DNA of 64,000 nucleotides from Sialis fuliginosa (lineage: Eukaryota > Arthropoda > Insecta > Megaloptera > Sialidae). The notes beneath the pieces were generated by a model. The model was given only the letters and a program-made list of their open reading frames with translations, did not search any database and was not told the origin of the DNA. Location of the stretch: assembly GCA_961205875.1 (NCBI GenBank), contig OY540822.1:13766501-13830500 (forward strand). The letters run 5' to 3'. A program made the position numbers and the translations under genes. The stretch's first letter is position 1, and each line of letters opens with the position of its first letter. Positions 57,101-64,000 of the stretch are shown here, piece after piece.

Positions 57101-60100
57101 GTTGCAGCGGAGGAGGTCGCATCCCCGAGACAGGGTGCGTCGGAGGTGGATTGGGGGGAGGGTTCTCAGACGACGAGGGTAGCCTTTCTCCACCCCGACA
57201 TAGCTACGCGCTCCAAGGAGTCGGTCTCACGGGAAGCGACGACGAGCTCGCCTTCACCTCCTCGGACGACGCAGTCGGTCCAGTGTGCAGACGAGCGTGC
57301 AGAGACATCAGGTCAGATCTACACTAACCGACAGGACCCCTTACCGGTGTTGTACGCTCCCAAATCCGAGGGTTCTCTCTCCGCCGACGATTACTCTCGC
57401 AGGCCTCGTGTTCGGCAGCGCAGCGTCAGTTGTCGGGATTTGTTCCTCGCGTACGGAACTAACTCGACTCCACTCACTGCCGAACGCTTTGTCCCAAAAT
57501 ACCCGATAGAACCGAAACTCGAATCTCCGGTGACGCGTTACGACGAGTCTCGTAAAAGTTTGTACGAGGTCGATGCTCGACACGAGACGATCGATCAGAA
57601 AATATATTCTAGTAGTTACCCGGGAACGGTCACGATTGGCCCCAAAGATCCGGCATCGTACGAATTAGCGGAATCCCAAGACGATCTCTCTCACGATAGT
57701 TATGAGTTACTTGATGATGATGTTAGTCCAATGTTTAGGTTCCGTAATTCATACTCTAATGAAAGTGAGAGGAGCGGTAGCTTAGATTCAGGCAATTGCG
57801 TGTCTGATTCGGAAGATGAACGTAATTTTAGGAGCACTTCCGATGCTCACGATAATATTTTCATGATGGACGATCCCAGAGATTTTCCTCGCGAAACCAA
57901 TCCGCGTAAATCTGACGGTAGTTTTTATAAGACAGTTAAATTGTCGTCTCGTACTTCAAGTCTTGAATCAAAGAGCGATTATTATGAATCGACTTTCAGT
58001 AGTAAGAAATTATCAAAAGAACTTTGTTCTGGTTCTGGAACATCGAGTTTAGAGTCGGGATACGCAAAACCGAGCACTCCTCCAGTGCATGACACAGACA
58101 TTAACGAATGTTTAGAGTTTCATGACATTTCTGTAAAAAAATACAATACAGATGTAATTAAAACAACGCGAGTTCATTCTGTTAGTTTGCAAAATGTAGA
58201 CACGGAACAAAATATACGTAATAATCAAATATTGAGTTCGGAACTACACACAGTGCCGCGAACACAAAAAACGTTAAAATCTCAAACAAATCCAACGTGG
58301 TCAGAAACAGTTTGTGCTTTGTCTAAAGAATCATTCGATAATGATGATAAAAATAGTAAACCAGAACCTGTGAGAAATTCACCAGAAAATATATTTAGTT
58401 TTGATGATGATAAAATACAAGAAATACAAAAAAATGATTTTTTAAACAGTTTAGATTCTTATCCTCCAATATTAGTAGCAGTCAACCCTCTCGATATTTC
58501 TTTAGAGCATACTTTATCGTCATCCGCTCAAAACTTGGAAACAGATGTGAGCTCTGTCGTTAAGAAAACCGAAGCTGAACTGATTACTGATCTTCAAACT
58601 CATCCGACACATCCCCCGATCGAAAGAACAAAATCAGATCCGAATACGATCACAAATCGACAAAGACTAGGAATGAACTCACGTCGTTATACGTTGATGC
58701 ATCAGAAATCAATAGACTTGACTCCTGCAGATTCTAGCGACGAAGATTTTATTTACAGACAAATTCCGAGCGCTCCTCCGATTTCCAAAAGTTTGGCGAA
58801 CAGATTCGAAATGCCTACGGCCGAATTCGGTCATTTTGACATTCTGCATCGCGATTTTCACGGTCAAAGAACAAATTTCGAAGTGCCAAAAAGCCAGTTT
58901 GAAATAATAGGTGCCAAAACACAATTTGATTTAATTAAGCTACCCCCTAAAGATAATTTTGATATCCCTTATATATTACATAAACGACATATTATTAACG
59001 GTACAGCAACTAAAATCGAAAGCAAAGACCAACCTCCTGTAAAAATGATAGAGCCACCGGTAGAAAAACACCCGTCTCGTAGGTCGAGCCAGGAAGTTTC
59101 ACCTTGCTTGTTGAAATCGCCAAAAGCACTCATTTCTCCAAAACGCGAGACTGTAATCGAAAACACTGCAGCGGCATCATTAGAATCTACGTTTCTGTTT
59201 ACTCAGAATGTTGATCTGTCTCATATAAATCCCGTAACGTTAGAAGTAGATAAAAACGATTTACCAACCCACCACTTCTCTAGTCCGAAACACGATATTA
59301 CCAAAATTGATCCGGCCGTTCTAGAAACACTGAACATAAAACTGAGACGAATTGAGAGTGACTCTCCTCCGTTAACAGATGATACCAAAGTGAAACCTAA
59401 AGGAAAGACCGACATAAAATCATTCCCGAAACACAAGTACGATAACAACAAGACAGGAGGTCGCGCCAATAACGTTAAAGATAAACCGAAACGGAACACG
59501 AAGCAACGTATACAATCAAATAAAAAATCAATCGGAAACAAGAACAAGGGGAAGATACGGATAACTTCTTTCAGTTCAGACGACGAGTCTTTAGATTCAG
59601 ATGATGTTTTTGGGTGTTCAGAAGCTATGCCTACAAAATTAGAATTTTCACCTCCTCAGTCGCGCAAGGAAATGGAGTCAATACTGAAATTTGAATCGGA
59701 ACGTCAAAGCCATCTTCAGTATACTATGTCTTCTACTGAAATTGAAGGTTCGCCACCACAATGTCGTAAAACAGAGGTACTGCCTTTCGATCGTAGTCTA
59801 GAACCACAGCATACAGAATTGAGAAGAATTTCAGAGCGGTCTATTTCAATTCCAAGCTCAGAAGAAGATGTACGTGTTTCCGAACGATTTATAGCTACTG
59901 TGGAAAAACAAGGTGGTTCGGAAGCAAATGATCACGTCTTTGTTGATGAAAAGCTGGATCTACCATTATCTGTGCCAATTTCCACAGAAGAATCTGTTTC
60001 AACTCTGCCGGAAAAATCATTAGATAAACCGACTATAACTTCGCAGAAAGAGTTTCCTACGACAACAATTGAAAAAACACAAGCCGCTTATAATCTTTGT

Positions 60101-63100
60101 AAAAACACCGATCTTGTCGATCCTGTGATAGAACAACCGATTCAAAAATCTTTAAGTACGGCGGGTATGTCAAAAGAAGTAAAATTAAAAACATTGTTGG
60201 CAAACGCAGATGCGGTTTTGTTAAGACGGGGCCAATCGGCCGGTCTATTTGCTCATGCTCGTTTGCATTTATCGGAAGGTTCTGGGTTGCTAGCTTTACA
60301 ACGACAATCTGCCGTGCAATCTATGGCAACCCGAAAAACCAAAAGCCTTGACACGGCCGTTGTGTCTGTTAGCAGCCTTCCTCCACCCGACGCCTTTTCA
60401 AGTAAAGACGATACAGTCGACAGCAATGATGGAGTAGACGAGAGTTCAGATCCTGATCAAGATCAGAATCAGTCGTCAGATAATAAAGATATTGACGAAC
60501 AAATTGTCCCTAGTATTTCATTACAAGGCACACCTCAACCTGACGTAGATACAAAAAATACTGTGATAAAACCAATCGAACACAACGGCGATACTATAGA
60601 AACTAAATCGGTATCGACTGAAGATGAAAACTGTGATAAAAAAACAGAAAATTCAAAAACCATAAAACTTAAACCGCTAACCTTAACTAAGCCTCCTAAA
60701 AAACGTTCCGACTCTGATAAACGTTCTGCAACCAAAGAAAAATCTAAATCTTTTGAAAAATTGGAATTGAAACGTATTTCAAGCAAAGAACGTAGCAAAT
60801 CCCAGGACGATAACGAGTTATCGAGTGCAAAACGTAAGGAGAAACAGCAAATGCTCTACGAGACTGCGATAAAACAGACCAAAACCTTAAAGAGTCCCGT
60901 TAAAGAGATGCTTCCTCCGTTCCCTATAGTCGAAGATTCCGTATCTGTTTCTGACGGGAAATTAGAAATTAAAATAGATGTGGCCGATTTTGTAATACCT
61001 GACGATGCTATAATTATAACAAAATCGCCAAAGAAGTTAGATAAAAAATGGACCAAAAGTTTAGAATTGAATTTCACGGATTCATTGAAAGACGACAATC
61101 AAATGTATCGTTTAGGAAAAAGTTTAGACTTGGAATGTGAAAAGAAACGTGAATACGATTCTTGTTCAAAACCTATAACCAATATAGAAACGTGGGACAC
61201 GTCTGATGAAACATCGGATATAGAATCAGATGAAATTGCACAAGATAATTTAGATTCGGCTGCGGAGATTTCACCACCGTGTCCGCTCGAAAATAATATA
61301 AAAAAGTTATCGCCCATATTACCAGACGAACCGCTATTGACTGTTGACGGAAGAGAGTACATGTATGTAAAAAAACTGAGCGCGGAACGTAGCAAATCTG
61401 AAGAAACAACTTCTTGGATTACCGTCGCGTGCGATGAAGTTATTGGGGAACTAAGTCCAAACGATTTACCTGAATCTGGAACTGCTGAAGTCGTAGAACC
61501 TCCTGATATTGTAGATTCTACAAACAAAAATAAAATGTTGAAATTAAGCGATACTCGCAGCGATACTACAGGTTCTTGGACTAGCGGTGATGCGCCCCAG
61601 CCTAATAAAGAAGTAAAAAGTGGTGACGAATCTAGTGTTAGCTGTGCTATTGTGCGTGCATTAGGGATAAGTCAGCATATTGAACAGTATGACAGTCGTG
61701 AAGAACTAGAAAACAAAATCCCCCCGACTACTGAATTAGAAATTACCGTACAATCACCCCGCAGTCCCTTGAGACGGACGAGTCCCGTGGAAGAGGAGCC
61801 CGTATCGTTTTTTAAAAAACCTCTGCTCAGTACTAAAACTGATTCAAAATCTTCTACTGACACATCGTCTCTGGCGTCATTTGAAGCCGCTGAAAAAATA
61901 ATAAAGAACAAGTATCCGTTTGAACAAAAATGGCTAAGTGACGCAGAACGCAACCAATTTAAAACTGTCAGCGGTCAATCTTCGGCAGACGAACCTTCTG
62001 ACCGACCTTCCGTCGACACGGAATCGAGTTCGGGTAGTTTGGGTGCAGCCATCAGAATGCAGAAGTCTGGAGAAGCTCCTCCTCTAGAACCTAGCTCCAC
62101 TTGGAGACCGTTTTTGATGGAAAGTTCTGGTTCATCTAGTTTGGAAGACGGTATTTTACCTCCGGATTATGATTTTGAAGATAAAGAATATTATTTAGGG
62201 CGCGACATATATCTTGTAAAACCCGAAGAAGAAGAAATAAAATCGGACACTTCAATATTATTTAACGCATCGTGCCTGCCGTCAATGACTGAAATGTTTT
62301 CCGCCTGTCACGCTACGGGGAATTTTCTAGGGAGAACTCTTTCGCGTATTTCAGAACGTAGTTCCGCTTCGGAAAAGTCGAGTCTAGAAGATACTTCAAA
62401 GAATGGTACGCAATACGACAGTACAAATGAAGAATTCAGTGATCCACAAGGAAGTTTGAGTTCAGAAGGCGTATCTGACGGAATAGCTGCTGCAGTAGAA
62501 AAGAAACGCAGCAGTTCGCATTCTACTAGTGAAAAAATGAGGCCTTCTTGTTTACTGGGTGCTCACTTACAAAGACAGATATCAGACGACAGAAGAACTT
62601 CTGCGGAAATGGCCGATATTTCATTGGACGATGTCGACCTCATTATGTCCGATGATGCTCACGATGATTCGGAGAAAGCTCCTCCAACGTATTTACAACC
62701 GTCGAGTAGCCAAGAATCTGAGGATTGGCCGTTACCTGAAATACCAATAGCTCGTAGACCGGAACGTGACCGGTCAGAAAGTATAGATGATGCATCGTCA
62801 GACAGTTCCGTGTTTATGATTCCGGATACGTCAAAAACTGTTCCAAAAGTGTTCGGGTTACGGGACTCGCTGCGTAGTGAAGATTCAGGTCAGTGGCCCA
62901 GCCCTCCTTCATCAGGGGTATTTGATCCACCATATGTAGAGAATATACATACTTACTACATGCAGCCTGAAGAAGCTTGCAAGGTGATAATGAGTCCAGA
63001 AGATAAGAAGAAATCTTTCAGTTCAGATGAAGATATTAGTTCGTTTGAGAGTACAACGGTAAAATCTGTCGGCGCTAGTCTTTCCGATTTCTCTAATACG

Positions 63101-63583
63101 TTAAACACTGTCATGTTTCAAAATCTGACTAAAAACACTAAAACCGAGGACACATCGTATTTTGAGAACCTTTCATTATCAGAATGGTCGAACAGTAACA
63201 GTCACCAGTTGAGTTGTGATATAAGTTCTCCGAAAACAAAGTCCTTACCAGAAGACAGTCAGTTTAAATCGTTTACGAAATCTACCGAAAGACCGGTAAA
63301 GATTCCTCGCTCGACACTATCCGAAATCGAGTCAGGCTCTTGTTTGAACGAACCTATCTTGCGTACAACGACTAAAATACTCTCGAGAAGTGTTTCGTGC
63401 GATGAGCCTAACAGTTCCCCCGTGTCTGATACGGATACCGACAGTCACAATTTTAAAACGGTTCCGCTGATTCGTTTGCACCGTCTAAACAAGAGCAGCT
63501 GCGGTTCGCTGAAATCTACCGGAATTTCTTCTAGAAATACAAACAAACACGATAAAGATGAGGAGGATCCAAACACGAATTAA
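51176..63583 (+). CDS. Cdep: FERM/FERM-adjacent protein, FARP-FRMD7 (Cdep) class, long-tail form
   Basis: Exons: 51176-51487 (exon begins at 51165), 51872-52094, 52152-52275, 52442-52685, 52746-52906, 52968-53042, 55555-55667, 57108-63583. All junctions are GT/AG with matching phases, giving 2,575 aa. After a Ser/Pro-rich N-terminus ([11 protein letters not shown]), residues about 51-345 form a three-lobed FERM domain ([57 protein letters not shown]). About 349-395 is the FERM-adjacent region ([20 protein letters not shown]). This wording matches human FARP1 and FRMD7, which link membranes to the cytoskeleton and Rho/Rac signalling. FARP proteins also carry DH and PH domains, which are absent here. 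Instead the 6.5-kb last exon encodes a long Ser/Asp/Glu/Lys-rich tail. The ATG has A at -3. The insect FARP orthologue is Cdep; the symbol rests on domain wording, not on a tree. Confidence 0.85.
53633..54549. mobile_element. Tc1/mariner-like element in a Cdep-like intron
   Basis: The 917-bp element is bounded by CAGTATGTGCGAAAAAAACG and a mirrored end GCGTGACCAG-type terminus (plus strand: CTGGTCACGCTTTTTTATGC, then AGACTG), flanked by TA. The inverted ends extend to ACCAGCAAAACTT, about 36 bp. No intact transposase; a 67-codon minus-strand ORF at 54171-54374 is not recognisable. It hosts the nested element at 53689-54033. Confidence 0.7.
53689..54033. mobile_element. Nested TA-target MITE, relative of 46036-46485
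   Basis: The left end CATCTATCTTTCGATTTACA and right end TGTAAATCAAGAGATGAGTG are TA-flanked and correspond position by position to the ends of the element at 46036, with mismatches. It is 345 bp and non-coding. Confidence 0.65.
54690..55265. mobile_element. Fold-back element with ATTTAAATTGAGACAAG arms
   Basis: The left arm (from 54690: CAGGTGGTCTATTTAAATTG, AGACAAG) is mirrored by the right arm ending at 55265 (CTTGTCTCAATTTAAATGGA, CCAACTG). Internal blocks are mirrored too: GAGTGAAGGTTTCA / GAAACCTTCACTC; GGGTTAGGAGGGGGGAAACC / GGTTTCCCCTCTCTTAACCC. Nearly the whole 576 bp is palindromic with divergence. No target duplication and no ORF. Confidence 0.7.
55980..57060. other. Cdep-like intron before the giant exon
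   Basis: AT-rich, with a TACTTGAAGTACGAG/AAGTACTTG cluster at 55980-56080 like those in ftz-f1 and NPDC1-like introns. Nothing else can be supported. The acceptor for the giant exon is at 57106-57107. Confidence 0.5.
57108..57311 (+). CDS. Cdep: Alternative-frame cassette (68 codons) inside the giant exon
   Basis: Read one base earlier than the long ORF, this stretch is also open and protein-like ([29 protein letters not shown]). The frame is entered if the preceding exon ends at the second donor, 55671|GTGTAT, instead of 55667|GTAGGT. It would leave at CATCAG|GTCAGA (57311|57312), giving a 204-nt cassette with phase 2 at both ends. Unspliced, it stops at 57325-57327. This form would bypass the giant tail and lead to exons outside the window, possibly DH-PH. 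The open frame and donor strings are seen directly; usage is inferred. Confidence 0.4.
57108..63583 (+). CDS. Cdep: Giant 6.5-kb exon encoding a ~2,158-residue disordered tail
   Basis: The acceptor TTGCAG|CGGAGG at 57107 joins the phase-1 donor at 55667 in frame, and the frame then stays open for 6,476 nt to TAA at 63581-63583. That length cannot be chance in AT-rich DNA, and antisense ORFs are short. There is no recognisable globular domain. The tail is Ser, Asp, Glu and Lys rich, with acidic clusters ([27 protein letters not shown]), Pro-directed sites and repeated basic-x-Ser motifs such as RSKS, RTKS, QKSIDL, TKSLD, TKSLEL and GKSLDL. Near-identical RQRSVSCRD and SRSVSCDE occur near its two ends. 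Such tails usually act as phosphorylated scaffolds; function here is inference. A poly(A) signal 270 bp after the stop supports a true transcript end. Confidence 0.85.
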
Positions 63584-64000
63584 TTTTTTTAAAGTCTGTA
63601 CTTATCAGGTGAACAAAATATCTTTCAGTAATTTTATTCGCTTTTATGCTTCAAATAACATGTGACAAAATTCACACGATATAGGGACTTCCGGAGCACG
63701 ACTTATATACAATTTAGTGAAGTATTAACGAATTGTGAATATGTTCGGTATTTCAAAGCAAAAGCTAAGCTTTTATTATCTGCGGAGTATTGAACTTAAA
63801 TTTATAAGTACAAATCAGCGATCTAAAAGCAGTAATGATAAATGTACACAATAAATAGCATAGGATTGTCTTTATTATACATTATTTAAAACTGTTCTGA
63901 AATATAACGATTTGACACCTATAAAAGTACAAATCAGCGATTGGTAGCACAAATAATATTTTAAGGCATTTTTTTACGTATACAAAATCGTAAAAATTGC
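63584..64000 (+). terminator. 3' UTR of the long-tail Cdep-like form with poly(A) signal
   Basis: AATAAA at 63850-63855 lies about 270 bp after the TAA. The short phrase GTACAAATCAGCGAT occurs twice (about 63808 and 63927). The sequence continues AT-rich to the window edge. Confidence 0.5.

Noticed and set aside
59221-61953. Antisense ORFs of 80-142 codons under the giant exon
   Set aside because: They are shadows of a long sense ORF lacking stop codons; they show no domain, no splice context and no start-site support.
57108-63583. DH or PH domains expected for a FARP orthologue
   Set aside because: I read through the whole tail and the 417 bp after it and saw no RhoGEF or PH motif; if present they lie beyond the window.

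Overview
This is a 64-kb piece of a eukaryotic nuclear genome, almost certainly from an insect. The evidence is its high AT content, spliceosomal introns with GT/AG borders from under 100 bp to about 11.7 kb, abundant small terminal-inverted-repeat transposons, and an unmistakable FTZ-F1 nuclear receptor. Several repeat remnants (signatures such as GACGAAGTCGCGGG and GAAGTCGGTTAAAAA) are of a kind I associate with Lepidoptera and Hemiptera; I cannot settle the order from sequence alone.

Four protein-coding genes can be assembled exon by exon. (1) ftz-f1, plus strand, 11 coding exons, 11078-31648, 638 aa. (2) An NPDC1/CAB-1-type single-pass membrane protein, plus strand, 6 coding exons, 34147-36676, 499 aa. 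(3) A UPF0547 (human C16orf87-like) zinc-ribbon protein, minus strand, 3 exons, 38889-38325, 136 aa, convergent with gene 2. (4) A FERM plus FERM-adjacent protein of the FARP/FRMD7 (insect Cdep) class, plus strand, 51176-63583. Its last exon in the window is a single 6.5-kb block that adds about 2,158 residues of acidic, Ser-rich, apparently disordered tail.

Layout: 1-9.4 kb is gene-free, repeat-rich DNA with at least three complete or composite DNA transposons. 9.4-11.1 kb is the presumed promoter and 5' UTR region of ftz-f1. 11.2-22.9 kb is ftz-f1 intron 1, full of MITEs and two tandem arrays. 23-31.6 kb holds the remaining ftz-f1 exons. 33.9-36.7 kb is the NPDC1-like gene and 38.3-38.9 kb the UPF0547 gene. 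39-49.7 kb is a gene-poor repeat field with tandem units, nested hAT-like and TA-target elements and long-hairpin elements. 49.8-64 kb is the Cdep-like gene with a probable TATA promoter at its 5' end. The four genes share no obvious pathway: a transcription factor, a neuronal membrane protein, a small nuclear-type zinc protein and a membrane-cytoskeleton scaffold.

The most interesting observations are two. First, a pair of splice donors 4 bp apart in the Cdep-like gene would send the same downstream exon into two different open frames; one gives the giant tail, the other a 204-nt symmetric cassette that could lead to exons beyond the window. Second, a 372-bp element with 9-bp target duplications carries CRE, E2F, CCAAT and TATA-like motifs in outward promoter order in both inverted arms.
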